Source of the DNA: Bacteroidota bacterium
GTDB taxonomy: Bacteria > Bacteroidota > Bacteroidia > Chitinophagales > Saprospiraceae
Assembly (NCBI GenBank): GCA_018969455.1
Contig: JAGWYI010000004.1
Location: 1-25,959, forward strand
Direction: 5' to 3'
Length of the DNA stretch: 25,959 nucleotides
Position numbers and translations under genes: made by a program. Below the pieces are notes generated by a model that was not told the DNA's origin, did not search any database, and saw only the letters and a program-made list of their open reading frames with translations. This document shows positions 7,577 through 16,080 of this stretch, one piece after another. How positions within the stretch are numbered: the first letter of the stretch is position 1; each line of letters starts with the position of its first letter.

Positions 7577-9565
7577 TCAGGCCCGCATCACCAGGATTTT
7601 TCCGCTTTGGTAGGTTCCATTGTATAAAATACGGATGGTATAAAACCCGATGGGAAGGTCCTGAACCGGGATGGAGTGCTTTCCGGCGTTCAGTTTTTCC
7701 AATTTACGTACCGATTTGCCTTCCGCATCGTACAAAGTAATGGATTGCACATCTACTGGAAGATCGAGGATAAATTGGGTTGCCGCCGGATTTGGGAAAT
7801 ACTTGGCTTCCGGCATTACTTCCGGGTTTGTGGCCTGTGGGTCGTCAAAACGGATGACCGATTCGCCCTTGCAGGTTTCGATGGCGGTATATTCCCCAAT
7901 GAGGCGCACCAGCAAGTCGTTGAGCAATTCCACTTTATATTCATCGGTGGTGGGTTCCAGGTGTTTGCCCCCAATTCCACTATGGTCGGTGAGGAAAACA
8001 TAGGTACCATTGGTTGCCAAGCCGAAAAATTTCATCAAAAACTCGGTGTCTTTCTGAATGCCACTGGCAGTAACCGGGACAATGCGGATGCCTTTTTCGG
8101 CCGCCGCCAGAATGGATTTTTGCAAACTCTGGTTTACTTCCGGGTTTTGGTGCGGGCTGGCATCCAGTACCAGGAAACAGATGCGGGCGATGGCATACGG
8201 GCTCCATTTCTGACCAAAAATGGCTTCCTCGAGGGCGGTGTGTACCGCTTCCGGGTAATCGCCGCCGCCGCCCGCATATTGTTTTTGAATGAATTCCACG
8301 GTTTTTTCAATGTCTGTGGAAAGACCGCTGCTTTTGGTGATGTATTCGTCGCCCTGATCTCGGTAAAAGACAGTGCCCATTTGAAATTTTAAGGTCGGGT
8401 TTCTGGATTTTGCACGTCCAATCACATCCAGCAGTTCGGTTTTCAGGTATTCTATCTCGTCACCCATGGAGCCGGTTGCGTCTACAGCCCACACGATATC
8501 CACATTTTGAGGCGCTTCGCACAATACATTTACGCTCAAGCGGTTTATACCTTCTTTAGCAATTTTGGGGTTATCGATGGTATAAACCAGGCCATGAATC
8601 CAGGCTTCTACCTTTAGTTTTCCGCTAAGAGCCTCATTTTTAAACAGGTTGGCCCATAGTTCTGCCTTACCGGTGTTGTCGGTTTTGGCGCTCCAAATCA
8701 GCTTGCCGCTTTCATCTTTTAATTGAACCGGTACATCAGAAATGGGGAAGTCCAGGTCGTTGGTTAGCAGCACGGTGTACCGGTTTTTGGGGTAAAAACC
8801 ATACACATCCTGGTATTCCTTAATTTCGCCATCCGCAAGCAGGTCGAGCCAGTGTTTGTTCCAGTTGTGCAGGTCGTTCCATTCACCGGCAGTAAGCAGG
8901 CCTGCATGGGGGCTGGGTGCAACATCGGGGCCATCGGGCGGAACTACAGTTTTGTCTTCCATAACCGAAGGGTCAGCGGTTTTAAGTACCGGCGTGCTTT
9001 TGGCTTTTTTCGAAAATTCTATATCTCGTTTGGCGGCATCGGGTATGGCTGCTTTTCTTGTGGCTGGCGCCGCCGGAGGCTCCCCGCTAAGGCGTTTTTC
9101 GTCTTTATAATAAGCCCTGCTTTTACTCCTGGAACCACGGACAGACAAGTCACCCGCATCGGAAGCTGGTTTGCCTGCTGCTTTAGAAGAATAATCCGTT
9201 TCAATCAAGGGTGCTTTTCTGGAAGTGACCACAACTTCTTCAAAAACGGTGGAAGTTGTCAATTTAAAGTTTAAAATCGTTTCAGCATCCTTGTTGACTT
9301 TTACCTGGGTAATTTTTTGCGTTGCATATCCAGTGTACAAGCATTCCACGGTGTATTCGCCCGGTTCCACTTCAAGACGGTATTTGCCATTTACATCGGT
9401 TATTGTTGCTTTGTTTAAGGATGCTATCCGGATGCTAGCACCGATCAAAACTTCACCGGTATCGTCTTTGACTACACCGGTGATGGCCGATTGTTGGTTT
9501 AAAAAGGAGAATGCGCTCAGCAAGGCAAAGACGCCTGCAAAGCATAGGAAGCCGATTTTTTTCAT
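7577..9565 (-). CDS. T9SS-sorted surface protein with carboxypeptidase-regulatory-like and VWA domains
   Basis: The 662-residue product starts with a signal peptide (about 1-25). A carboxypeptidase-regulatory-like beta-sandwich follows (about 27-103, starting ITGVVKDDTGEVLIGASI and ending near VFEEVVVTS). This start resembles the N-terminus of SusC/TonB-dependent receptors. A low-complexity basic linker (about 110-215) leads to a mixed beta region and a VWA domain (about 355-560). The metal-binding MIDAS is recognisable: D362-A-T-G-S366, a Thr in GTVFYRD, and D436 in the GGGGDYPEAV loop. The last 74 residues (from YFPNPAATQF at 589) form a type A T9SS C-terminal sorting domain, so the protein should be exported and attached at the surface or released. 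VWA domains usually mediate metal-dependent protein binding; the ligand is unknown. The start ATG is followed directly by a KKIG signal peptide. Confidence 0.88.
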   Translation of the reverse strand: MKKIGFLCFAGVFALLSAFSFLNQQSAITGVVKDDTGEVLIGASIRIASLNKATITDVNGKYRLEVEPGEYTVECLYTGYATQKITQVKVNKDAETILNFKLTTSTVFEEVVVTSRKAPLIETDYSSKAAGKPASDAGDLSVRGSRSKSRAYYKDEKRLSGEPPAAPATRKAAIPDAAKRDIEFSKKAKSTPVLKTADPSVMEDKTVVPPDGPDVAPSPHAGLLTAGEWNDLHNWNKHWLDLLADGEIKEYQDVYGFYPKNRYTVLLTNDLDFPISDVPVQLKDESGKLIWSAKTDNTGKAELWANLFKNEALSGKLKVEAWIHGLVYTIDNPKIAKEGINRLSVNVLCEAPQNVDIVWAVDATGSMGDEIEYLKTELLDVIGRAKSRNPTLKFQMGTVFYRDQGDEYITKSSGLSTDIEKTVEFIQKQYAGGGGDYPEAVHTALEEAIFGQKWSPYAIARICFLVLDASPHQNPEVNQSLQKSILAAAEKGIRIVPVTASGIQKDTEFLMKFFGLATNGTYVFLTDHSGIGGKHLEPTTDEYKVELLNDLLVRLIGEYTAIETCKGESVIRFDDPQATNPEVMPEAKYFPNPAATQFILDLPVDVQSITLYDAEGKSVRKLEKLNAGKHSIPVQDLPIGFYTIRILYNGTYQSGKILVMRA

Positions 9566-9646
9566 GTGTGGGTGTTTTTAATGTGTCGTATTTGACCTTA
9601 AGGATGCCGGACTGCTTCACAATTACACACGAAAACGAAAAAAAAA

Positions 9647-10594
9647 TCAGGAGCGCAGTATTTTTTTTCCAATGCCCCAGATGGTCGACCAGGTTTTGCG
9701 CACGCGGAAGTAGGGTTTTTGTTGGGCGCCAAATTGTCGGCGCACACGTTCGACGGAGCGAATCATACTGCCGGCAAAGTCAAAAACTTCCAATTTGAGC
9801 ACATCGTGTGCATATTGAATGGCCTCCCAGGCAAGGAGTACGCTTGCGCCCGAGCTGCGCAAGGCGGGGTCGTCACCTGCCATAAGGTAATAAGCACTGT
9901 TTTTATCCCATATTAAATACGCCACTGCATGTACCAGATTGGTTTCCCTTTCGGTGGCAAAAAATAGGGCGCGTTGTTTGCGGTTTGCCAGCGCATTATC
10001 CACACGTTCCAACAATTCAAAGGATACGGGCGGTTTTTTCCCTTGCCGCAGGTAACTCAGGTTGTGAATTTTAAGAAAAGTATCCAAATCTGTTCCGGTT
10101 TGCACATCCAGGATACTGCGGGCTTTGGGTATTTTTTGGTTTCGGTAATCGGGGGCCAGCTTATTCCAGCAAACCGACAATTCGCGAATATCCAGGGTAT
10201 AAGAGTATCGGGTTGTTTGTTCAAACCCTGCCCAATAAAAGGGCAGCCAATTGGTGGCGGTATAGTTAAAATCCTGTTCAAATGCAGCCAGTTGGGGCAT
10301 TTGTTTTAGCAAATCATCCAGTAAATTGTTCTCTCGGGCGCCATTTCGGAATTCGGGCAAAATATACGGGCCCATCATGCGGCCCAATACCGGCATTACT
10401 ACATATTGAAAACCCCATCTTTTTTTGATAAAAAGCGGCCATGCGGCCACTATTTTTCCGCCTTTTTCCACGAGTAAAACTTCCCAATGTGCAGCGCCGC
10501 AAACCGCATCCAGGTAATAGTCGTGCATGTAAATGGGCAAATCTGGGGCCGACAGGCAAAATTGGCGATACCGGTTTTTGGCTTTACTTGGCAT
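9647..10594 (-). CDS. GNAT-fold FemAB/BioF2-like acyl- or aminoacyltransferase, substrate unknown
   Basis: The 315-residue protein resembles the FemAB/Acetyltransf_6 group: a degenerate first GNAT-like half with WEVLLVEKGGKIVAAWPLF, then a better conserved second half (about 150-290). That half has ALFFATERETNLVHAVAYLIWDK, YYLMAGDDPALRSSGASVLL (an acyl-CoA-binding-like segment) and the closing EVFDFAGSMIRSVERVRRQFG. FemAB-type members transfer amino acids in peptidoglycan bridges, while others act on lipids, polysaccharides or metabolites. There is no signal peptide or membrane helix, so it is cytosolic. The ATG lies 11 nt after the stop of the DppB-type permease, so the two are very probably cotranscribed. 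A T-run directly follows the TGA, but no hairpin stem precedes it. Confidence 0.72.
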   Translation of the reverse strand: MPSKAKNRYRQFCLSAPDLPIYMHDYYLDAVCGAAHWEVLLVEKGGKIVAAWPLFIKKRWGFQYVVMPVLGRMMGPYILPEFRNGARENNLLDDLLKQMPQLAAFEQDFNYTATNWLPFYWAGFEQTTRYSYTLDIRELSVCWNKLAPDYRNQKIPKARSILDVQTGTDLDTFLKIHNLSYLRQGKKPPVSFELLERVDNALANRKQRALFFATERETNLVHAVAYLIWDKNSAYYLMAGDDPALRSSGASVLLAWEAIQYAHDVLKLEVFDFAGSMIRSVERVRRQFGAQQKPYFRVRKTWSTIWGIGKKILRS

Positions 10595-10605
10595 GTTCGA
10601 TAGAA

Positions 10606-12003
10606 TTAGGATTGGGTAAACCGGATTCGGGGATCCAAATAGGCAAATAAAAGATCGGCCAATAAATTGGCCACTACCGAAATCAATGCAGTAAGCAATA
10701 CGATGATGAACAGCATCGGATAATCGGCATTTTGAATCGCGCTGATGGTTTTGGAGCCCAGGCCATAAATATTGAACAACCTTTCGACAATCACCGTTCC
10801 GGCAAAAATGGCGGGAAACAAACTCGAGAATGTAGCAATAACCGGGAATATGGCGTTTCTCAACGCATGTGTCCAGTATACCTTGCGGGCATCACTTCCT
10901 TTGGCCCACGCAGTTCGGATGTAATCTTGTCCAATCACCTCCAAAATGCCTCCACGCATTTGCAAAGTCAGGATTGCGAGTGCGTGGAGTAAAATAACCA
11001 ATACCGGCAGCAGCATCACCGGCATATTTTCGAAAAACCAGATCAGGGCATATTTTCCGCTTCCCTCAAGCGGATTTATGCTAAAACTTCTGATTAACGG
11101 AAAAACAGCTGCATCAGACACAAACAATCCGGTGATCAATGCGCCAAGTACAAACATTGGCATGGCATAAAAAAACAGCAGGAGGGATTGAATGAGGGGG
11201 TCTATCCAATGTTTTCGGTAGCGCGCCAAAAAAACGCCAAGCGGGATTGCAATCAAGTAAGCCAGCGAGATGGAAATTACGCTCAAGGTCATAGAAGCCC
11301 ACAAGGCTGGGCGCAATTCTTGCCAAATGGGGCGATCCATGGATCGACTTCGTCCCCAGTCGCCCCTCAGAAAATGGGATAGCCACTGGTGATACCGATT
11401 TTGGGTTCCATTCCAATAAAACGCAGGTAGCCAAAGTTTTTGTGGCGTTTTTTGGTTCAAAACTGCTGAAGAAGCGGCTTCCAGTGAATCAACCCATGGT
11501 TCCATTTCCGGAAGGGTATTCGTTTGAGCGTGCATGCGCTTAAAAACGAATGAAAGCGTATCAAAATTGAATTGAGAAAAAAGCTTGGAAATTTCGGCAT
11601 TCAAAGGGCGTTTTTGGGGCAAACTGTCGGGCAATTGAGCAATTTTTGTTTCAACAATCCAGACAAATTGCTCAAAACGAATTTGAGCGGCCCAGTTTCC
11701 GGTTTTTGCTGTTTGACGAACAAGTTTATTTCGACGGCTGAGTGGCAGTATTTTGTATAAAGTGTCGGGAAAAGCAGATAGGGTTATGGTAAAATAAAAA
11801 TCGGGTAAAAACAAATTTTGCTTTCGCGCCTCCGCTATCATTTGAGGTACCTGGTTTTGATATCCCCCACTTTTAAATTCATGTTCACCATATTCAAGTC
11901 GCGGATCGCGTGGGGCGCACTGGCTCATCCAGAAGGTGAGCAGTGAAATTAGCAGCAGGGTTGGAATTGCCCATAAAATACGGCGCAAAACATAGAAAAA
12001 CAT
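10606..12003 (-). CDS. DppB/OppB-type ABC transporter permease with enlarged extracytoplasmic insert
   Basis: This is an inner-membrane permease subunit of a peptide/nickel-type (DppB) ABC importer. TM1 (about 5-27) is followed by an unusually long soluble region up to HFLRGDWGRS (210-219), the segment that normally lies soon after TM1. TM helices 2-6 then follow. The cytoplasmic EAA loop is recognisable (DYIRTAWAKGSDARKVYW, then HALRNAIFPV), and the C-terminus carries the usual NADYPMLFI segment. At 465 residues it is about 130 longer than typical DppB proteins (306-340), the excess lying in the TM1-TM2 loop. No DppC, ATPase or substrate-binding gene is adjacent, so partners must be elsewhere. 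The following GNAT gene starts 11 nt downstream. Confidence 0.9.
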   Translation of the reverse strand: MFFYVLRRILWAIPTLLLISLLTFWMSQCAPRDPRLEYGEHEFKSGGYQNQVPQMIAEARKQNLFLPDFYFTITLSAFPDTLYKILPLSRRNKLVRQTAKTGNWAAQIRFEQFVWIVETKIAQLPDSLPQKRPLNAEISKLFSQFNFDTLSFVFKRMHAQTNTLPEMEPWVDSLEAASSAVLNQKTPQKLWLPAFYWNGTQNRYHQWLSHFLRGDWGRSRSMDRPIWQELRPALWASMTLSVISISLAYLIAIPLGVFLARYRKHWIDPLIQSLLLFFYAMPMFVLGALITGLFVSDAAVFPLIRSFSINPLEGSGKYALIWFFENMPVMLLPVLVILLHALAILTLQMRGGILEVIGQDYIRTAWAKGSDARKVYWTHALRNAIFPVIATFSSLFPAIFAGTVIVERLFNIYGLGSKTISAIQNADYPMLFIIVLLTALISVVANLLADLLFAYLDPRIRFTQS

Positions 12004-12024
12004 ACTTTAAGGCGCTTGATCGCC

Positions 12025-12056
12025 CAAAGTTGCCTATTATTTGGCATATTTACCAA
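12025..12056 (-). promoter_or_regulatory. Possible weak promoter of the permease operon
   Basis: On the minus strand TTG (12054-12056), 21 nt and CAACTTTG (12025-12032) approximate the -33/-7 pattern, with one mismatch in the TA of the -7 box. The ATG at 12003 is 21 nt downstream. A small AATGCC/GGCATT stem (12059-12075) lies just upstream. Confidence 0.3.
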
Positions 12057-12084
12057 GGAATGCCGCAAAGGCATTAAATCAGAT

Positions 12085-12723
12085 TTAAAAAAACGGGTTA
12101 TTTTCCATTTCATGCCGAATGGTGGTGGTTGGTCCGTGACCGGGATACACCAGGGTTTCGGGCGGCAAAACAAACAATTGCGATTGTATGCTTTGGAGGA
12201 GGGTTTCGTGGTCGCCTCCTGGCAAGTCGGTACGACCGATGCTTTCATGAAACAGCACATCGCCGGAAATGACAAAGGCTGCTTCCCGGCAATAAAAGGA
12301 AATGCTTCCAGGCGAATGGCCAGGTGTGAACAGCATTTCAAGGCGGGTATTTCCGAATTCGAGCACCGTACCGGGTTCCAGGAAATAGCCGGGTCGGGGA
12401 GAATTTTGCACATTCGGAATGCCGTACCGGCGGCATACCTCGGGAAATTGCTCCAGAACGGGCAACTCCTCCCGATGAATACCCAGCGGGAGGTCCCAGG
12501 TATGAGAAACAAAGGCATTGCCAAAAATGTGATCGAGGTGACAATGCGTATTGAGGAGTCGAACCGGGCGGAGGCCCTGCGCTTTGATAAACAAACGCAG
12601 GGCCTCCTGTTCTTTCCATTCGTAGCATCCGGGATCGAAAATGGCACAATCGCCGCTATCGTCATACACAATGTATGTATTTTCGGCAAAAGGGTTCCAT
12701 TCAAATACCTGTACTTTGGTCAT
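12085..12723 (-). CDS. MBL-fold metallo-hydrolase (glyoxalase II-like)
   Basis: This is a 212-residue metallo-beta-lactamase-fold hydrolase with a complete two-metal site: H60-C-H62-L-D64-H65 (the HxHxDH motif), H136 in TPGHSPGS, D155 in SGDVLF and H196 in YPGHGP. Its length and the IGRTDLPGG segment match the small glyoxalase II-like/YcbL group, which hydrolyse thioesters such as S-lactoylglutathione or related substrates. It lacks the helical C-terminal domain of classical glyoxalase II, so the true substrate is uncertain. It is cytosolic, with no signal peptide. The ATG lies 20 nt after the sucA stop on the same strand, so cotranscription with sucA is likely. Confidence 0.9.
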   Translation of the reverse strand: MTKVQVFEWNPFAENTYIVYDDSGDCAIFDPGCYEWKEQEALRLFIKAQGLRPVRLLNTHCHLDHIFGNAFVSHTWDLPLGIHREELPVLEQFPEVCRRYGIPNVQNSPRPGYFLEPGTVLEFGNTRLEMLFTPGHSPGSISFYCREAAFVISGDVLFHESIGRTDLPGGDHETLLQSIQSQLFVLPPETLVYPGHGPTTTIRHEMENNPFF

Positions 12724-12743
12724 ATTGATCCCTGGAATCGAAT

Positions 12744-15491
12744 TTATTTTACAAATGCTTGATCTACAATGGCTTTTTGTTCCAGTTCATGCAGGGAAGG
12801 ATGCCCGGTTGCCGGAGAGGCTGCTGCTGCCCGGCTGATGCATTTCCAGTTGTATTCGGAGTGGTTCATTGCCAGGTAACCCCAGGCTCCCATGTTGCGC
12901 GGCTCTTCCTGTACCCAAACCAGTTGCGCTTTATCGTACTTTTTCAGGAGTTTCTCAAACTGTACTTTCGGGAATGGATACAACTGCTCCAGGCGCACGA
13001 TGGCTACATCTTTCCGGTTTTCATCGGTTTGCCGTTTCAGCAAGTCGTAATAAACTTTACCAGAGCAAACGAGCACTTTTTTAACTTTTTTATCGCCGGT
13101 AGCGGTTGCATCGTCCAGAATTTCCTGGAAACGGGTGCCAGTTTCGATCTCGCTCAGGTTGCCCAGGTTGAAAGGCGGCCGCAGGGTCGATTTGGGCGAC
13201 ATCACGATGAGCGGTTTTCGGAACGGACGGGCAATTTGACGGCGCAGCAAGTGGAAATAGTTGGAGGCCGATGTTACATTGGCTACCGTAACGTTGTTTT
13301 CGGCGCAGCCTTGCAAATAGCGTTCGAGGCGGGCGCTGGAGTGCTCGGGGCCCTGGCCTTCATAGCCGTGCGGCAGCAACATCACCAAACCGTTCATGCG
13401 TTGCCATTTGGCCTCGGATGCAAAAATAAACTGGTCGATGATGGTGCTTGCGCCGTTGGCAAAGTCGCCAAATTGTGCTTCCCAGATTACCAGCGCTTCC
13501 GGAGAAGACAAGGCGTATCCGTACTCAAAACCCAGTACGGCATATTCGCTCAACAGGGAGTTGTAAATGTAAAAAGTACCCTGATTTTCCTGGATTCCGG
13601 TCAAACGGTTGACTTCCCGGTTGTTGGTGGCATCAAAAATACAGGCATGTCGGTGACTGAAGGTTCCGCGTTTCACGTCTTGACCGCTGATGCGCACATT
13701 GTGTCCTTCCATCAAAAGGGTGCTGTATGCCAGCAATTCGCCCAGGGCCCAGTCTATTTTTCCGGTGGCCACCAGTTGTTTTTTGGTGTCGTTAATTTTG
13801 GCAATTTGCGGGAGCGGCGTGAAATCGGCGGGGAAAGAAAGCAGGTGGTTGAGTGCCTTGTCGATTTTTGCGCGATCCACCCCGGTAGAGGGACTTTCCT
13901 GAAAATCGGCATCGTCGGTGGTCTTTTTCAACGATTTCCAGGCGAGTTCTGGTTCCTGATAAGTATAAGGCAGGGGATTTTGGCGCACATCGTCGAGTCG
14001 GGCCTGCAGGTCGGCCTTAAACTGCGATTCCATGTCTTTGGCCAGTTTTTCATCCACATCGCCGCGACCTACCAGCACTTTGGTATACAGTGTGCGTGGG
14101 TCGGGGTGCTTTTCAATGATTTTCCACAATGCAGGCTGGGTAAAACGCGGCTCATCGCTTTCATTGTGGCCATTGCGGCGGTAGCATACCATATCGATGA
14201 ACACATCCGTATTGTATTTTTCACGGAATTCGGCAGCCAGTTCGGCGGCAAAAACCACAGCTTCCGGGTCGTCGCCATTTACGTGAAACACCGGCGCCTG
14301 CACCACCTCGGCCACACTGGTGCAATAAGTGCTGGAGCGGGCATCTTCCCAATCGGTGGTGAAGCCGATTTGGTTGTTGATTACAAAATGAATGGTACCG
14401 CCCGTATTGTAACCCGGCAGCGACATCATTTGAGTAACCTCATACACAATGCCTTGGCCAGCAACGGCAGCATCGCCATGAATGAGGATGGGCAGCACCT
14501 TATCAAAGTCGCTGCCATACATAATATCGAGTTTGGCGCGGCAGAAACCTTCCACCACCGGATTCACAGCCTCGAGGTGGCTGGGGTTGGGCAGCAATTT
14601 CACGTAAATGGATTTGCCGTTGGCAGCCGTCACCTGCGAGGAGTATCCCTGGTGGTATTTTACGTCGCCGGAACCAAAACTTTGGTCCGGGATCGTTTTA
14701 TTTTCAAAAGCGTTGAAAATCTGTTCGTAGGTTTTGCCTACAATGTTGCAAAGCACATTCAAGCGTCCGCGGTGCGCCATACCGATCACCACTTCCTCCA
14801 CAGGGTTCCCTACTTCAGCCGACTTGTTGATAATGGCATCAATAGCGGGGATGGTCACTTCGCCGCCTTCGAGGCCAAAACGCTTTTGACCTACAAATTT
14901 GGTAGCCAAAAACTGCTCAAAACCCACCGCGCCATTGAGTTTTTCGAGGATGCGTTTTTTCTTGTCGATGCTGAGGCCAAAATCGGGTGTCAGTTTGCGG
15001 CTTTCAATTTTTTCCCGCAGCCATTGGCGGCGTTCTTTATCAAACACATGGGTACATTCAAAGCCAATGTTGCCGCAATAAATGGCCTTGAGTCGGTCGA
15101 TGATGCTGCGCAGGCTGGCATTGGGCATTCCAAGTTCGAAACCTGCAGCAAAAGGCGTATCCAAATCTGCCTCGGAAAGACCGTAATCCTGCAAATCGAG
15201 CCGCGGTTTTCGGTCGCGGCGCGGCTTCAGGGGATTGGTGGTAGAAAGGGTATGGCCTCGGTCGCGGTAACCGTGAATAAGGGCAACTACGGCAAATTCT
15301 TTACTCAAATCAGTGCCGGCACTGCCCGTAGAGACTGCGCCATTGCCGTTGGCCGAAGAAACAGCAAAATCAAAACCCTTGAAAAAGGCCTGCCAGTCCT
15401 GCTCTACGGAGCTGGCGTCGCGCAGCCAGGATTGGTACATCTGATCAATATATTGCGGATGTGCGTTGAAAACAGCTGAAAAATCTTTCAT
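12744..15491 (-). CDS. sucA: 2-oxoglutarate dehydrogenase E1 component
   Basis: SucA is the thiamine-diphosphate-dependent decarboxylase of the 2-oxoglutarate dehydrogenase complex (TCA cycle, cytosol). The 915-residue length is normal for the family. The N-terminal docking segment reads NAHPQYIDQMYQSWLRDAS. Active-site landmarks follow: MAHRGRLN (H240), HGDAAVAGQGIVYE (TPP/Mg motif, D340) and NNQIGFTT, then a pyrimidine-binding half with GTFSHRHA and GYEGQGPEHSSAR, and a C-terminal WVQEEPRNMG. The start is ATG 15491: the -7 box TATCTTTG at 15531-15538 overlaps a longer in-frame start (15533) and rules it out. The gene is divergent from rpsT. sucB (the E2 component) is not adjacent; an MBL hydrolase gene follows instead. 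Confidence 0.97.
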   Translation of the reverse strand: MKDFSAVFNAHPQYIDQMYQSWLRDASSVEQDWQAFFKGFDFAVSSANGNGAVSTGSAGTDLSKEFAVVALIHGYRDRGHTLSTTNPLKPRRDRKPRLDLQDYGLSEADLDTPFAAGFELGMPNASLRSIIDRLKAIYCGNIGFECTHVFDKERRQWLREKIESRKLTPDFGLSIDKKKRILEKLNGAVGFEQFLATKFVGQKRFGLEGGEVTIPAIDAIINKSAEVGNPVEEVVIGMAHRGRLNVLCNIVGKTYEQIFNAFENKTIPDQSFGSGDVKYHQGYSSQVTAANGKSIYVKLLPNPSHLEAVNPVVEGFCRAKLDIMYGSDFDKVLPILIHGDAAVAGQGIVYEVTQMMSLPGYNTGGTIHFVINNQIGFTTDWEDARSSTYCTSVAEVVQAPVFHVNGDDPEAVVFAAELAAEFREKYNTDVFIDMVCYRRNGHNESDEPRFTQPALWKIIEKHPDPRTLYTKVLVGRGDVDEKLAKDMESQFKADLQARLDDVRQNPLPYTYQEPELAWKSLKKTTDDADFQESPSTGVDRAKIDKALNHLLSFPADFTPLPQIAKINDTKKQLVATGKIDWALGELLAYSTLLMEGHNVRISGQDVKRGTFSHRHACIFDATNNREVNRLTGIQENQGTFYIYNSLLSEYAVLGFEYGYALSSPEALVIWEAQFGDFANGASTIIDQFIFASEAKWQRMNGLVMLLPHGYEGQGPEHSSARLERYLQGCAENNVTVANVTSASNYFHLLRRQIARPFRKPLIVMSPKSTLRPPFNLGNLSEIETGTRFQEILDDATATGDKKVKKVLVCSGKVYYDLLKRQTDENRKDVAIVRLEQLYPFPKVQFEKLLKKYDKAQLVWVQEEPRNMGAWGYLAMNHSEYNWKCISRAAAASPATGHPSLHELEQKAIVDQAFVK

Positions 15492-15530
15492 GAATTTTAA
15501 CTCAAAATCTGGAATGGATGTGAAAGCGTG

Positions 15531-15538
15531 CAAAGATA
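15531..15538 (-). promoter_or_regulatory. -7 box of the sucA promoter
   Basis: On the minus strand this reads TATCTTTG, a full match to TAnnTTTG, ending 39 nt before the sucA ATG. No clear TTG was found at the -33 position. An inverted repeat at 15575-15615 lies just upstream of it. Confidence 0.55.
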
Positions 15539-15574
15539 GAACTTTCGCAGATGCCGAATTTGAAAAAAAGCCTG

Positions 15575-15615
15575 AATTATTTTATCAACTGTTTTTTGTT
15601 ATTGATAAAATAATT
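15575..15615. repeat. Perfect 14-bp inverted repeat between sucA and rpsT
   Basis: AATTATTTTATCAA (15575-15588) is the exact reverse complement of 15602-15615, with 13 nt between them. The right arm ends one base before the rpsT -7 box, and the inter-arm segment contains the rpsT -33 TTTG. The left arm ends about 37 nt upstream of the sucA -7 box. It could be an operator for a dimeric regulator or an extruded or transcribed hairpin. It is not a canonical terminator because the stem is almost all A/T and no clean T-run follows. Confidence 0.85.
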
Positions 15616-15624
15616 TTACCTTTG
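15595..15624 (+). promoter_or_regulatory. Promoter of rpsT
   Basis: TTTG (15595-15598), an 18-nt spacer and TACCTTTG (15617-15624) match the Bacteroidota promoter, with a spacer 1 nt shorter than usual. The rpsT ATG is 78 nt downstream, giving a leader of about 70 nt. That leader contains a small CC-G-AATT/AATTGG hairpin near 15629-15644 and long T-runs. Confidence 0.6.
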
Positions 15625-15702
15625 CCGCCCGAATTGAAAATTGGCTGAGATAAAAGTCCTTTTTGATTTTGTTTTCAAGTTTAAAAATTTTTTTTGCACG
15701 AT

Positions 15703-15957
15703 ATGGCACATCATAAATCTGCCCTCAAACGCATCCGTCAAACAACCAAGCGTCGTTTGCAAAACCGCTACTACAAAAAGGCGGCACGTACGGCTATTAA
15801 GAATTTCCGCGAGTTGAAAGAAAAGGCTGAAGCAGAAACTTTCTTGCCAAAAGTGATCAGCATGATCGACCGTTTGGCGAAACGCGGCAATATCCACCGC
15901 AACAAAGCCGCCAACCTCAAAAGCGGTTTGATGCGCCACGTGAACGCGATGGCATAA
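15703..15957 (+). CDS. rpsT: 30S ribosomal protein S20
   Basis: S20 binds 16S rRNA early in 30S assembly. The 84-residue, very basic, all-helical product begins MAHHKSALKRIRQTTKRRLQN and contains AARTAIKNFRELKEKAEAE and RGNIHRNKAANLKSGLMRHV, typical of bacterial S20 in both length and sequence. ATG 15703 is chosen because MAHHKSA is the conserved S20 start; a TTG at 15694 would add three unconserved residues. It is monocistronic: its own promoter lies upstream and a strong terminator follows 40 nt after the stop. Confidence 0.98.
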   Translation: MAHHKSALKRIRQTTKRRLQNRYYKKAARTAIKNFRELKEKAEAETFLPKVISMIDRLAKRGNIHRNKAANLKSGLMRHVNAMA

Positions 15958-15997
15958 GGTTTTTTCCCGTTCGCGCGTGCAGCAGCCCAAGCGCTGC

Positions 15998-16036
15998 AAA
16001 AAGTGTACTCCCTGGCTTTGCGGGGTACACTTTTTT
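15998..16036 (+). terminator. Rho-independent terminator of rpsT
   Basis: AAAAAGTGTAC (15998-16008) pairs with GTACACTTTTT (16025-16035). The stem is extended inward by TCC/GGG, including one G-T pair, and ends in a T-tract. A second 6-bp stem, TGCAGC (15978-15983) with GCTGCA (15993-15998), sits directly upstream. The terminator lies 45 nt before the next ATG, so the reductase gene is insulated from rpsT. Confidence 0.9.
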
Positions 16037-16080
16037 GTGTTTTTATTCCTATCCATGCTCTAACCAGATACCTCCTTTAT

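Noticed and set aside
12059..12075. AATGCC/GGCATT hairpin between the MBL and permease genes.
   Set aside because: On the minus strand the T-run precedes rather than follows the stem, so it is not a terminator for these genes. The stem is only 6 bp.
12016..12762. A 248-codon + strand frame opposite the MBL hydrolase gene.
   Set aside because: The minus strand encodes a complete metal-binding hydrolase; the antisense product has no family features.
12759..15479. A 906-codon open frame on the + strand covering almost all of sucA in antisense.
   Set aside because: The minus-strand product is unmistakable SucA with all active-site motifs. The antisense product has no recognisable domain and no start context, and is explained by codon bias of sucA leaving the opposite frame free of stops.
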